From VAZQ01 sp045811525 (GTDB lineage Bacteria > Pseudomonadota > Alphaproteobacteria > Rhizobiales > Xanthobacteraceae), in NCBI GenBank assembly GCA_045811525.1, contig JBJMTV010000036.1:62001-126000 (forward strand): a stretch of DNA of 64,000 bases, written 5' to 3'. Position 1 is the stretch's first letter, and each line of letters begins with the position of its first letter. The position numbers and the translations under genes are program-made. Positions 52,799 through 61,588 of the stretch are shown here, in pieces. The notes under the pieces were generated by a model. The model ran no database searches. It saw only the letters and a program-made list of their open reading frames with translations, and was not told where the DNA came from.

Positions 52799-54259
52799 GT
52801 GGTCGAGCCGTCACTGGCGAGGCTCGTCCAGCTAATCGGCATGACGCTCCTGGCAGTCGCTCTGCTCTGCTCGCTGATTTCGCGTCGCGTGAATGCGCAT
52901 GAGATCATGACCGACGTGCGCATGAACGCATTCGTCAACCCGCAGGGGAATAAGCTCGAGCTGCTTTTGCGCATACCGCTCGGTGCGATGAGCGAGGTCG
53001 AGTTTCCCACCCGCGGCAACGGCTACCTCGACCTGGCCCGCGCCGACGAAAGCTTGCGCAGCGCCGTCCAGCTTCATGTGATCGAGAACATCTCCCTCTA
53101 CGAGAACAACACGGCGCTCCCGGCGCCGCGGATCATCGCCGTGCGCGTGTCGCTCCCGTCAGACCGATCGTTCGGCTCCTTCGCTGAGGCCCGCGCACAC
53201 GTCGAAGGGCCGCCGCTTCCACAGATGATGGATCTCTCCTGGCAGGACCAGTTGCTGGACGTCCTTCTGGAATACCGGATCAAGTCGGACCTATCAGAAT
53301 TTGCGCTAGACATGCGGCTCGAGCGACTGGGCCGAAGCGTCGCGGTGGCACTGAGGTTTTTGCCACCGGGCGGCGCGGTGCGTGCCTTCGAGCTCCGCGG
53401 CGATACTGGAGTCGTGCACCTCGACCCGAGCTGGCATCAAGCCGCTTTCATCTTCATCGCTGCCGGTTTCTGGCACATTCTCGGCGGCTTCGATCATCTG
53501 CTTTTTCTGGGCTGCCTTGTCTTTCCCTTCAGACGACTGCAGCCGCTGGTCATCATTGTTACGGCATTCACATTGGGACATTCGATTTCGCTGATTGCCG
53601 CTGCGCGCGGCTTCGTGCCGGACGGCCTCTGGTTCCCTCCTCTCATCGAGACCCTGATCGCCGTCACCATCCTCTATATGGCACTGGAGAACATCGTTCT
53701 TGCGGCGGCTCCAATGTTTCGTGGCGCGCAGCAGCCGGGCGCGCCGCATGAGACGGCGATGCAAGAGAATGCCGTGCAAGGTAATGGCATCCAAGACAAT
53801 GCACGCCTCTCGCGCCGATGGATGATCGCCTTTGCTTTCGGTGTGGTGCACGGCTTTGGCTTCTCGTTCGCGTTGAGCGAATCGCTTCAGTTTGCCGGCG
53901 ACCATCTCCTTGCCGGGCTGTTCGCCTTCAACCTCGGCGTGGAGATCGGGCAAATATCCGTGCTGCTGGTTTCGGTACCGCTGCTGAATCTTCTCTTCGA
54001 TCGGGTTCTGCCGGAGCGGCTTGGGATCATCATGCTCTCGGCGCTGGTGGCGCATATCGCGTGGCACTGGATGCTCGAGCGCGGCGCCGATCTCGCCAAG
54101 TTTCCTCTGCCCAAGGTCGATGCCGCGCTCCTGGCAAGCGCCATGCGTGGCATGATGGCGATTGTGATTCTGGCGCTCGGCGTGATGCTGGCGAACGGCC
54201 TCATGCGAGGGTGGACCGCGGCAAACGAGTCCAAGCGGGGACATCGCTCTGAGGCATAA
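52799..54259 (+). CDS. HupE/UreJ-like membrane protein with large N-terminal domain
   Basis: About 486 residues. After a signal region (MTLLAVALLCSLISRRVNAHE) comes a ~200-residue extracytoplasmic domain and then a HupE/UreJ_2 membrane domain with conserved His motifs (GGFDHLLFLGCLVFPF; TLGHSISLIAA; VVHGFGFSFALSE). HupE/UreJ proteins are linked to nickel uptake or metallo-enzyme assembly, but no hydrogenase or urease gene is near. A cytoplasmic loop carries short QEN/VQGN/IQDN repeats. GTG 52799 has GGAGGA upstream; starts at 52736 and 52841 are also possible. Confidence 0.8.
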   Translation: MVEPSLARLVQLIGMTLLAVALLCSLISRRVNAHEIMTDVRMNAFVNPQGNKLELLLRIPLGAMSEVEFPTRGNGYLDLARADESLRSAVQLHVIENISLYENNTALPAPRIIAVRVSLPSDRSFGSFAEARAHVEGPPLPQMMDLSWQDQLLDVLLEYRIKSDLSEFALDMRLERLGRSVAVALRFLPPGGAVRAFELRGDTGVVHLDPSWHQAAFIFIAAGFWHILGGFDHLLFLGCLVFPFRRLQPLVIIVTAFTLGHSISLIAAARGFVPDGLWFPPLIETLIAVTILYMALENIVLAAAPMFRGAQQPGAPHETAMQENAVQGNGIQDNARLSRRWMIAFAFGVVHGFGFSFALSESLQFAGDHLLAGLFAFNLGVEIGQISVLLVSVPLLNLLFDRVLPERLGIIMLSALVAHIAWHWMLERGADLAKFPLPKVDAALLASAMRGMMAIVILALGVMLANGLMRGWTAANESKRGHRSEA

Positions 54260-54262
54260 GCC

Positions 54263-55951
54263 TCAGGTCACGGCGAGAGGCGCAAGTGCGTCGATGTCGG
54301 TTACCACGTCGATAATCACCGGCCGATCCGCCTTGAGTGCCTGCTCAATCGCGGCGCCGATCTCGCCCGGGTTTTCCACCCGAATTCCAACCGCGCCCAT
54401 CTCCTGCGCAATGCGGGCGAAATTCACTTTGCTGAAGGTCCACATTTCCCGCGCCTTCTCGGTCTGTCTGCCGCCATAGACGCGATCGAAGCCGCGCTTC
54501 GATTGATTCCCGCTCGCGTTGTTGTTGACCACGGTGACAGCATTGATGCGCCAGCGCGCCGCCGTCTCGATCTCCGCAATGTGATACCAGAGCCCGGCGT
54601 CACCGGTGAAGGTGACGACGGGTCGATCCGGGCAGGCGCATTTGGCGCCGAGGCCTGCAGGAAAAGCCCAGCCGAGATGACCGGCGCTGCGCATGTAGCT
54701 CTGATGCGGGCTCGCCACATCGAACATGCCGCCCATCCACATGCCGCCGTGGCCGGTGTCGACCACGACGATCGCATCCTCCGGTACGTGCCGCGTCAAC
54801 TCGGCGCAGATCCGTTCCGGCCTGATCGGAACCGCCCTCGACGTGAGCAGCGGCTCGTACTTCGCTGCCCATTCCTTGCAGATTGTTTGTGCCTCTGTGA
54901 TCCAGCCCTTGCGTTTTTCTCCGGTGCCATGATCGGCCAGTGCGAGCATGCGTGCGAGCACGACTTTGGCATCGCCGTTCACGGCAGCAACGAGCGGGTA
55001 GTTGCGGCCGAGCGCCTCCGGGTTGATGTCGATCTGGATCGCGGGGGTGCCGATTGGCGGGACCGCCCAGAAATGTGTGGTCATGCCGCCGGTCTCAGTG
55101 CCAACGAAGCAAACCAAGTCGGCAGCATTGACCAACCGATTGGCGCTCTCGCGTGAATAGGTCCCGACCACCCCGATGGAGAGGGGGTGAGTGCCGGGAA
55201 TGGTGTCCTTGCCGTTGAGCGAGGTGGCCACTGGAATTTGCAGTGCCTCGGCAAGCGCGACCAGATCGGTTTGCGCCCCAGACGCGCGGACTCCGCCGCC
55301 TGCCACGAGCACCGGCCGTGCCGCATTCTGCAGCGGCTGGAGCGCGGCCTTGATCGCCGCATCGTCTGTCGCCGGGCGAAACGGTGGCACGCGCGAAAAC
55401 CGCGGCTCGCACAAAGCCTCCATTTCCGCCTCATCCGCGTCGACCTGTCCTTCGTTACCGCGAAACTGCAGGTGGACGGGGCCCGGGGTGCCGGAGGTGG
55501 CCACGCGAAAAGCCTGCCGTATCATGTCTGGAAAGCGTGCTACGTCATCGACAGTGGCGTTGAGCTTGGTCACCGGCTCGAACGCCGGCATGTCGTCTAC
55601 CTCCTGGTAGACCTTGCGAAACTTGCTTTTGGGATCGCGGCCACCGGTCATGGCGATCACCGGCGAGTGGGCGAGCCAAGCATCACGCAGCCCGGCGGCA
55701 AGGTTGAGGGCGCCTATCACCTGCGCCGCGCAAATACCGGGCTTGCCTGAGGCACGCGCGTACCCGTCCGCCATGTAGGCGGCGGCCTTCTCCCCGTGGA
55801 CGTGCAGCCGCTTGATGTCGGTGCGGCTTTCCATGACCGCGAAAGTCTTGCGCAGCACCGCAGGCACGTGGAACACATGAGTGACGCCATAGCCTTTGAG
55901 CATGTCGGCAAGACACTCCGCCCCGCTCATCTGTCGATTGTGTCCGAGCAT
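54263..55951 (-). CDS. Thiamine diphosphate-dependent enzyme, acetolactate synthase-like
   Basis: A 562-residue ThDP enzyme with the usual three domains. The catalytic Glu is Glu54 (VHGEKAAAYMADGYARASGKPG). The cofactor-binding region near the C-terminus is GDAGLWYHIAEIETAARWRINAVTVVNNN. It is related to IlvB, benzoylformate decarboxylase, oxalyl-CoA decarboxylase and similar enzymes; an ilvN-like partner is absent, so biosynthetic acetolactate synthase is unlikely. ATG 55951 is preceded by GAGGAGGAGCA, a strong ribosome site. Its true substrate is unknown. Confidence 0.85.
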   Translation of the reverse strand: MLGHNRQMSGAECLADMLKGYGVTHVFHVPAVLRKTFAVMESRTDIKRLHVHGEKAAAYMADGYARASGKPGICAAQVIGALNLAAGLRDAWLAHSPVIAMTGGRDPKSKFRKVYQEVDDMPAFEPVTKLNATVDDVARFPDMIRQAFRVATSGTPGPVHLQFRGNEGQVDADEAEMEALCEPRFSRVPPFRPATDDAAIKAALQPLQNAARPVLVAGGGVRASGAQTDLVALAEALQIPVATSLNGKDTIPGTHPLSIGVVGTYSRESANRLVNAADLVCFVGTETGGMTTHFWAVPPIGTPAIQIDINPEALGRNYPLVAAVNGDAKVVLARMLALADHGTGEKRKGWITEAQTICKEWAAKYEPLLTSRAVPIRPERICAELTRHVPEDAIVVVDTGHGGMWMGGMFDVASPHQSYMRSAGHLGWAFPAGLGAKCACPDRPVVTFTGDAGLWYHIAEIETAARWRINAVTVVNNNASGNQSKRGFDRVYGGRQTEKAREMWTFSKVNFARIAQEMGAVGIRVENPGEIGAAIEQALKADRPVIIDVVTDIDALAPLAVT

Positions 55952-56109
55952 TGCTCCTCCTCGTGGCCCACCGTGTACAACGGCAGTTTAGCGCGACAGG
56001 TATCCTCTTCCCACGAGATCCGCGCGCAGCCCCCCGGGCCTTGATGGGGCGTTGAGCTCACTGCCCCACTCGCCTAACCTCGCTAGGCGAAATCGATGGG
56101 CACTCCCCG

Positions 56110-57270
56110 ATGCACACGAGCACCCAACGCATTCTGACGACTCATACCGGAAGCCTGCCGCGGCCGAAGCCGCTCGTTGATCTCGTGCTCGCGCGGGAAG
56201 AGGGGCAGGCGGTAGACGCTACGCTCTTCGAGCTGGAAACAGCGAAGGCGGTGAATGCCGTGGTTGCCCAGCAGATCGCCGCCGGCATGGACATCGTCAG
56301 TGATGGCGAAATGAGCAAGCCGTCCTACACGACCTACATCCGCCACCGCGTGTCCGGTATCGAGCCTGATCCACGCGCGGCCGAGATGGGCCGCAACATT
56401 ATGGTGGGGCGCGATTTGCTCGCCCACCCTGATTTCGCCGCGCGCCACCGGGGCTTCGGCAATGTCGCCTTTCCCGGCTGTATCGGCCCGCTGAAATATC
56501 GCGATCGCGCAGCACTAGACCGCGATCTTGCCAATTTGAAAACGGCCGTGCGCCAGCGCGATCCGGCCGATGTCTTCGTGACGGCGCCGTCACCAGGCAT
56601 CCTCACGCGGTTTATCATCAACCTCCACTATGCAAGCGAGGAAGCCTACCTCGCGGCGCTCGCTGACGTGTTGAAGACCGAGTACCGGGCGATTGTGGAG
56701 GCCGGCTTCGTGCTGCAGATCGATGCACCCGATCTCGGCTCCGCGCGCAACAATCAGTATCGCCACCTGAGTGACGACGAGTTCCGCAAGGTTGCCGCGC
56801 GCAACATCGAGGCACTCAATGGGTCAATTGCCGGTTTGCCGGAGGAGCGCATCCGGCTGCACATTTGCTGGGGCAACTATGAGGGGCCGCACACACACGA
56901 TTTGCCGCTGGTCAAGATCATTGATCTTGCATTCAAGGCGCGCGTGCAGGCCATCAGCATCGAGGCGGCGAATCCGCGGCACGATCACGAATGGGAGGAC
57001 CTCAAAGAAGTGGAAATTCCCACGGACAAGATCCTCATCCCGGGAGTCATCGATTCGACTACGAATTTCGTAGAACATCCGCGCCTGGTCGCCCAGCGGA
57101 TCGGCCGTTATGCGCAAGTGATCGATCGTGAACGGCTGATCGCCGGGGTCGATTGCGGTTTTGCGACCTCCGTGCAACGCGAGCCAATGGTGGCCGACAG
57201 CATTGTGTGGGCCAAACTGGCGGCGCTGAGCGAGGGCGCCGCCATCGCCAGTAAACGACTGTGGAGATGA
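56110..57270 (+). CDS. MetE C-terminal-like cobalamin-independent methyltransferase family
   Basis: A 386-residue TIM-barrel protein like the C-terminal half of MetE. All four zinc-ligand positions are present: His251, Cys253 (LHICWGNY), Glu285 (SIEAANP) and Cys349 (GVDCGF). The N-terminal half of full-length MetE is absent, so it is a short "methionine synthase II" protein; the methyl donor and acceptor are not known for most such proteins. It is divergent from the ThDP enzyme gene (158 bp apart). Confidence 0.87.
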   Translation: MHTSTQRILTTHTGSLPRPKPLVDLVLAREEGQAVDATLFELETAKAVNAVVAQQIAAGMDIVSDGEMSKPSYTTYIRHRVSGIEPDPRAAEMGRNIMVGRDLLAHPDFAARHRGFGNVAFPGCIGPLKYRDRAALDRDLANLKTAVRQRDPADVFVTAPSPGILTRFIINLHYASEEAYLAALADVLKTEYRAIVEAGFVLQIDAPDLGSARNNQYRHLSDDEFRKVAARNIEALNGSIAGLPEERIRLHICWGNYEGPHTHDLPLVKIIDLAFKARVQAISIEAANPRHDHEWEDLKEVEIPTDKILIPGVIDSTTNFVEHPRLVAQRIGRYAQVIDRERLIAGVDCGFATSVQREPMVADSIVWAKLAALSEGAAIASKRLWR

Positions 57271-57295
57271 CAGCCCGCTGCGCTTTGGCGCAGGT

Positions 57296-57748
57296 TCAGC
57301 TGTGGTGCAGCTCCGAAGGGACCTTGCCGCCGCTTGCCATGAGCCGCGTCATCACCTGCTGGTGCAGCCAGATATTCATTTCGGCTGAACCGTTCAGGGC
57401 ATCTTTATAGCCGAGCTCCTGTGCGAGCTCCTTCCGCGCGGAAAGGCTCGAATCCAGATCGAGCAGTTTCATGAGGTCTACGATTGATTGGCGCCAATTA
57501 TAGCTCTGCCGACCTGTGTCGTTGGCGATGCGCTGAATCATGGCCTCGACCTCGGCGTGCGAGATGGGTTGGCTGGACGTCGAAGTGCCCGTCGAGCCCG
57601 GCGCAGCAGGCGCGCTGCCTGCCGCAACCGTCGAGCCTGGTGCAGCAGGCGCGGCGCCGGGCGCGCCCGCCCGGCTTGCTTGGCTGCCGGATTGCTCCGC
57701 AGATTTGTGGCCGAAAATCGCGGAAGCAATTTTCCCGAAAATGCTCAT
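57296..57748 (-). CDS. DUF3597 domain-containing protein
   Basis: A 150-residue cytoplasmic protein: a short N-terminal helix (MSIFGKIASAIFGHKSA), an Ala/Pro/Gly linker with an imperfect tandem duplication (PAAPGSTVAAGSAPAAPGST), and a C-terminal DUF3597 domain (WRQSIVDLMKLLDLDSSLSARKELAQELGYKD; NIWLHQQVMTRLMASGGKVP). The domain resembles LysM-associated helical bundles of unknown function. Confidence 0.9.
   Translation of the reverse strand: MSIFGKIASAIFGHKSAEQSGSQASRAGAPGAAPAAPGSTVAAGSAPAAPGSTGTSTSSQPISHAEVEAMIQRIANDTGRQSYNWRQSIVDLMKLLDLDSSLSARKELAQELGYKDALNGSAEMNIWLHQQVMTRLMASGGKVPSELHHS
57588..57660. repeat. Tandem repeat encoding the DUF3597 linker
   Basis: Two near-identical units of about 40 bp (sharing CCGTCGAGCC and GCAGCAGGCGCG) encode the repeated Ala/Pro/Gly linker. 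It may vary in copy number between strains. Confidence 0.6.
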
Positions 57749-57873
57749 TGCTTGGCTCCATCACGTTGATCCCGAAAGGAACGTAGCGTACGGCCACAAG
57801 TCCGTCCATGCAGCAACGGGGGCGGCGGCGAGTAGCCGCTGGAACATGATACTTTCATGACAATGAAAAAGAG

Positions 57874-57975
57874 CCGGTAGCTGGGATGAGCGTAAAGCGA
57901 AATCCGGGTCCGGTGTTTGCGGGAAGACCGCTCCCGGATTGCGCGCGCTTTCGCGCGCTCCATCCAGGCTACGGG
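57874..57975. repeat. Inverted pair of Bradyrhizobium-type intergenic palindromes
   Basis: 57933-57975 (starts CCCGGATTGCGCGCG, ends CATCCAGGCTACGGG) has the form of the short GGATTACGC..GCTCCATCCGGGCTACG-like repeats common in Bradyrhizobiaceae. A second, diverged unit in the opposite direction lies at 57874-57908 (CCGGTAGCTGGGATGAGCG ... AATCCGGG). The pair fills most of the gap between the DUF3597 and cyclase genes. Confidence 0.65.
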
Positions 57976-57993
57976 TTGCTCGGAAATGAACGG

Positions 57994-58962
57994 TCACTTG
58001 ATTGCGAGCGGGTTGGTCGGTGACCCCACAGCACCGGTGATCGGGATCGCGGGTGCGACGAACAGGAATTCATAGGTCTTGTCGGCCGCGCAATCGTCGG
58101 CGAGCTCCTTGAGATAAAAAATCTCGCCCATTGTCATGCCCATTATGGGAATGGTGATCCAGTGCCACGGCTGGTTGATGCCGCCTTCTGTGTTGTTGGG
58201 GCGGACCTCGCAGCCCCAAGTGTCGCTTGCCAGAGCAGCAAGCTCAGTGCGAGCGATCCATTCCAGCGTCTCGAAGGCAAAGCCGGGGGCGTCGCCACCC
58301 GGGTAGCCATCCCAACTCCCGGCCTTGAGACACCGCTCCATCTGCCCAGTGCGCACAATCACGTAGTCGCCGCGCCGCACCGTGACGCCTTGCGCCTTGG
58401 CGGTGCTGTCGAGATCCGCGCAGCTGATGCCGTAGCCGTCATCGAGAGAATCCTTGCCGAGCGCACGTGCGACATCAAGCAATACGCCCCGCCCGACCAT
58501 CTTGCTCTTGGTTTTCTCAATCCCGCATTTCTGCGCGCCAGCTGACGTGACCTCGCGGCAGTCGTACCCGTTCCACATGTTATCCTCATAGAACACGTGT
58601 CCCAGACCGTCCCATTGCGTGCCGCATTGCAACGGCATGGTGACCATGTCGTCAGCAGCGCGGATGCCACGCTTGTCGAGCACGCCGGAATAGGCGTCGG
58701 TGCCTGTGCGGATCATGGTGTGGATCGGATTGGTGCGCCCCATTGCTGGATAGTTGCTCTTCGCGCCTTGCGGGCCGGTATGATCGAAGTTGAGTGCGAG
58801 CGAGATGACCTTGCCCTTGCGTACGAGTTGCGCTGCCGCGATGATATCTGCAGGACTGGTGTAGTTGAGCGTCCCGATCTCGTCTTGCGGTCCCCATTTG
58901 CCCCAGTTTTTGTATTTCTGCGCAGCCTCAGCCAGGTCTTGACGGTTGATCTTTTTCGCCAT
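57994..58962 (-). CDS. Cyclase-family metal-dependent hydrolase
   Basis: A 322-residue protein of the cyclase/kynurenine formamidase family. Its metal-site region reads QCGTQWDGLGH (Asp118, His122), a variant in which the usual first histidines are Cys/Gln; many ~320-residue members of this family carry the same GTQWD pattern. ATG 58962 (MAKKINRQDL) is preferred over GTG 58971. A Bug-type binding protein gene is divergent, 134 bp away, a common pairing. Confidence 0.88.
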   Translation of the reverse strand: MAKKINRQDLAEAAQKYKNWGKWGPQDEIGTLNYTSPADIIAAAQLVRKGKVISLALNFDHTGPQGAKSNYPAMGRTNPIHTMIRTGTDAYSGVLDKRGIRAADDMVTMPLQCGTQWDGLGHVFYEDNMWNGYDCREVTSAGAQKCGIEKTKSKMVGRGVLLDVARALGKDSLDDGYGISCADLDSTAKAQGVTVRRGDYVIVRTGQMERCLKAGSWDGYPGGDAPGFAFETLEWIARTELAALASDTWGCEVRPNNTEGGINQPWHWITIPIMGMTMGEIFYLKELADDCAADKTYEFLFVAPAIPITGAVGSPTNPLAIK

Positions 58963-59096
58963 CGACGTCACGTGTCCTTTGTTGAGAGAAAAGCGAGGCG
59001 GACGCTTTCCGGTTTACTGCACTGCGCGCAGCGGCGATGATGCCCTCGGCATTCCCGCTTGTGCAAGCTGGGCAGTACAGGGGATGGAGGAGCTGC

Positions 59097-60059
59097 ATGC
59101 TCTCACGCCTGGTCGGCACCTTGGCCGCACTCGTGTTGCTCACGGCGGTCGCCCACACAGAATCCTATCCGACCAGGCCGATCCGGTTGCTCGTGCCGTT
59201 CGGAGCCGGCGGTCCAACCGACGTCATTGCGCGCATCGTGGGGCAGAAGCTGTCCGAGAGCTTCGGCCAGCAAGTGATCACCGAGAACGTTCCGGGCGCC
59301 GGCGGCAATATCGGCATTGCGGTGGCAGCCAAAGCGCCGCCCGACGGTTATACGCTGCTCGCCATGAGCACCGGTTTCCTCGTCAATCCGAGCATGTATG
59401 CCAAGGTGCCATATGACCCGATCAAAGACTTTGCTCCGGTTACGCTCGTGGCCGCCTCCCCCAACGTCATCTCCGTCCATCCAAGCTTCCCCGCGCAGAC
59501 GCTGCAGGCGCTGATCACGCTGGTAAAAGCAAATCCTGGGAAGTACAGCTTTGCCCAACCCGCGACCGGCTCCACGCCGCATCTGGCCGGTGAGCTGCTC
59601 AAGCAACGATTTCAGCTCGACCTGATCACTGTGCCTTTCAACGGTGCGGCGCTCGCGATCAACTCGACCATCGGTGGCCATACCCCCATCGCGTTTACGG
59701 CCTTGCCGCCGGCCATGTCGAACATCAAGGACGGCAAGCTGCGCGGGCTGGCCGTGCTCAGCCCTGTGCGCGCCCAGGCACTCCCCGACGTGCCCACGAA
59801 CGGCGAAGCGGGCGTACCCGACCTGGAAAGCGACACGCTGACCGGGCTGGTGGCGCCCGCCGGCACGCCGAGCGAGATCATCGCGCGTTGGCAGAGCGAA
59901 ATCGCGAAAATGACTGCAACCGCTGAAATAAAGCAGCGCCTGGAGACTTTGGGGTTCGTGCCAGTGGCCGATACGCCGGACGCATTCGGCTCACGCATAA
60001 AGTCGGAAATGGCGCGCTGGGATAAGGTGATCCGCGCGGCGGGTATCAAAGCGGATTAG
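59097..60059 (+). CDS. Bug/TctC-family tripartite tricarboxylate-type binding protein
   Basis: A 320-residue periplasmic binding protein with signal peptide (MLSRLVGTLAALVLLTAVAHTE) and Bug motifs (YPTRPIRLLVPFGAGGPTDVIARIVG; NVPGAGGNIGIAVAAKAPPDGYTLLAM; VPYDPIKDFAPVTLV). ATG 59097 has GGAGGAGCTGC upstream, a very strong site that rules out the 59037 start. It is divergent from the cyclase gene. Confidence 0.93.
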   Translation: MLSRLVGTLAALVLLTAVAHTESYPTRPIRLLVPFGAGGPTDVIARIVGQKLSESFGQQVITENVPGAGGNIGIAVAAKAPPDGYTLLAMSTGFLVNPSMYAKVPYDPIKDFAPVTLVAASPNVISVHPSFPAQTLQALITLVKANPGKYSFAQPATGSTPHLAGELLKQRFQLDLITVPFNGAALAINSTIGGHTPIAFTALPPAMSNIKDGKLRGLAVLSPVRAQALPDVPTNGEAGVPDLESDTLTGLVAPAGTPSEIIARWQSEIAKMTATAEIKQRLETLGFVPVADTPDAFGSRIKSEMARWDKVIRAAGIKAD

Positions 60060-60117
60060 CGCAAGGCTATTTAAGGCTCCCCACCGCTCCGCCTCCGCGC
60101 TTTGAGCGTCTCACGCC

Positions 60118-60336
60118 ATGCTTCTCAAGATCCTCGCTTTTCTCTCGGCTGCGATACCCCTGTTCCTGTTCGTGCGCTCGGTATTCGTCCGCCGCACCGC
60201 ACGCCCAAACCAGGCCTGGAGCGAGCTGAAGAAACGCGCCAACCTCGCGGTGACGATCTTCCTCATCATGATCGGCTGCTTCGTCGCGCTTGGGCTCGGC
60301 AAGCTTGCCTGGACCTGGTGGTCGTCCAGCGGGTGA
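60118..60336 (+). CDS. Small two-helix membrane protein, 72 aa
   Basis: Two hydrophobic segments (LLKILAFLSAAIPLFLFV and LAVTIFLIMIGCFVALGLGKLAWTWW) separated by a basic loop (RRTARPNQAWSELKKRAN). No family I can name. It sits 58 bp after the Bug gene and may be independent. Hydrophobic pattern and codon use support a real gene. Confidence 0.65.
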   Translation: MLLKILAFLSAAIPLFLFVRSVFVRRTARPNQAWSELKKRANLAVTIFLIMIGCFVALGLGKLAWTWWSSSG

Positions 60337-60383
60337 ATTTGCCAGCCAAGGGGCACCGCGCGACGATATCGGAGCTGGGGCCC

Positions 60384-60473
60384 TCAAGCCGGGATATAGG
60401 CCCACGACAACATGAGCAGAAGCATGAGGACCGAATACACTGCAACCCACGGAATATCCGACGCCTTGGTCAT
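60384..60473 (-). CDS. 29-aa single-helix membrane micro-protein
   Basis: ATG 60473 is preceded by a textbook GGAGGAGATC ribosome site. The product has a short polar N-terminus (MTKASDIPW) and one transmembrane helix (VAVYSVLMLLLMLSWAYI). The longer frame to 60584 is Arg/Ser-rich and lacks a site. It is too short for standard ORF callers. Its strength of initiation signal and hydrophobicity suggest a genuine small membrane protein. Confidence 0.6.
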   Translation of the reverse strand: MTKASDIPWVAVYSVLMLLLMLSWAYIPA

Positions 60474-60718
60474 GATCTCCTCCGTCTTCCGCCTTTGAGA
60501 GTGGCTCTCTACCCTCCGATGGGACCTTCGACGCGAAGCCGCTTTCCTGCCGCTGCTTGCGAGGGAAGAATGCCGCGCCCCCAACGGCGGCGTCCTTTAG
60601 CCCGCCTGAAAGCTCCTGAAATCCGCTGGAGCGGGACTATATATGTATGTGAGGCTCGCAAACCTGCGAGCCAGGAAAGGCGCATGCCGAGTACACGCTC
60701 GAACAGCGCCAGCAACAC

Positions 60719-61573
60719 ATGGCTGCTCTAGAAATGACCATGCTCCAGAAGCATCCGAGCGATCCTGCTGCGCTTGTCGCCACCGCCGCAATGTCAGCAG
60801 CCGATCTCGCGGCACTGGAGCACGCCGTCCATGCGCTCGAGCATCCCGGTCTGGCAGCACGGCTCGCCAACTTGGTAGGCAAGCCAATCGAGCTCGTACG
60901 CGGGGCGCTGCCCGCCGCGGCAGCAGACGCGATCTCAACCGCGGCCTCCAAAGGAATTGCGTTCGCGCTGAAGGCTGCTCTGCGCACCATCGGTGACACA
61001 CCAAGGACGGGATCCCCCCTCCTGCACAAGGCTGCCGCAATGGCCACCGGAGCGGTTGGCGGCGCATTCGGCCTTGCGGCTCTCGCCGTCGAGCTACCGG
61101 TCTCCACGGTCATCATGCTGCGCTCCATTGCCGAAATCGCCCGTGCCGAAGGCGAGGACCTCGCCGACCCGGAAAGCGCTCTCGCGTGCATCCAGGTTTT
61201 TGCGCTGGGCAGCGGCTCCGGCCCCCAGGATGCGACAGAGAGCGGCTATTTCGCAGTGCGCGGAATGCTCGCCCGTACCGTCAGCGAGGCGGCCCGTTAC
61301 GTCGCGGAGCGCGGACTCGCGATAGAGGGAAGTCCAATGCTCGTTCGCTTCATGGGGCAGGTGGCGGCACGATTCGGGACGGTGGTCACGCAGAAGCTCG
61401 CAGCGCAGATGGTGCCCATTGTGGGCGCTCTCGGCGGTGCAGCCGTGAACTATGCCTTCATGGAGCATTTCCAGGAGACAGCGCGCGGCCACTTCACCGT
61501 GCGACGCCTCGAGCGGCGCTACGGCAAACACCTGGTACGTGCCGAATACGACCGGCTCAACGGCCAGAGCTGA
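60719..61573 (+). CDS. EcsC-family protein
   Basis: A 284-residue protein of the EcsC family (LEHPGLAARLANLVGKPIELVRGALPAAAADAIS; AVELPVSTVIMLRSIAEIARAEGEDLADPESALACIQVFALG; NYAFMEHFQETARGHFTVRRLERRYG). Several amphipathic or hydrophobic segments suggest membrane association. In Bacillus, EcsC is encoded with an ABC exporter, but no transporter is next to it here and its role is unknown. Confidence 0.85.
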   Translation: MAALEMTMLQKHPSDPAALVATAAMSAADLAALEHAVHALEHPGLAARLANLVGKPIELVRGALPAAAADAISTAASKGIAFALKAALRTIGDTPRTGSPLLHKAAAMATGAVGGAFGLAALAVELPVSTVIMLRSIAEIARAEGEDLADPESALACIQVFALGSGSGPQDATESGYFAVRGMLARTVSEAARYVAERGLAIEGSPMLVRFMGQVAARFGTVVTQKLAAQMVPIVGALGGAAVNYAFMEHFQETARGHFTVRRLERRYGKHLVRAEYDRLNGQS

Positions 61574-61588
61574 AGACGATGAGAGTGT

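Noticed and set aside
53306..54244. Minus-strand ORF (312 aa) opposite the HupE-like gene
   Set aside because: It is highly charged with many His and Arg, typical of the complement of a membrane protein; no family resemblance.
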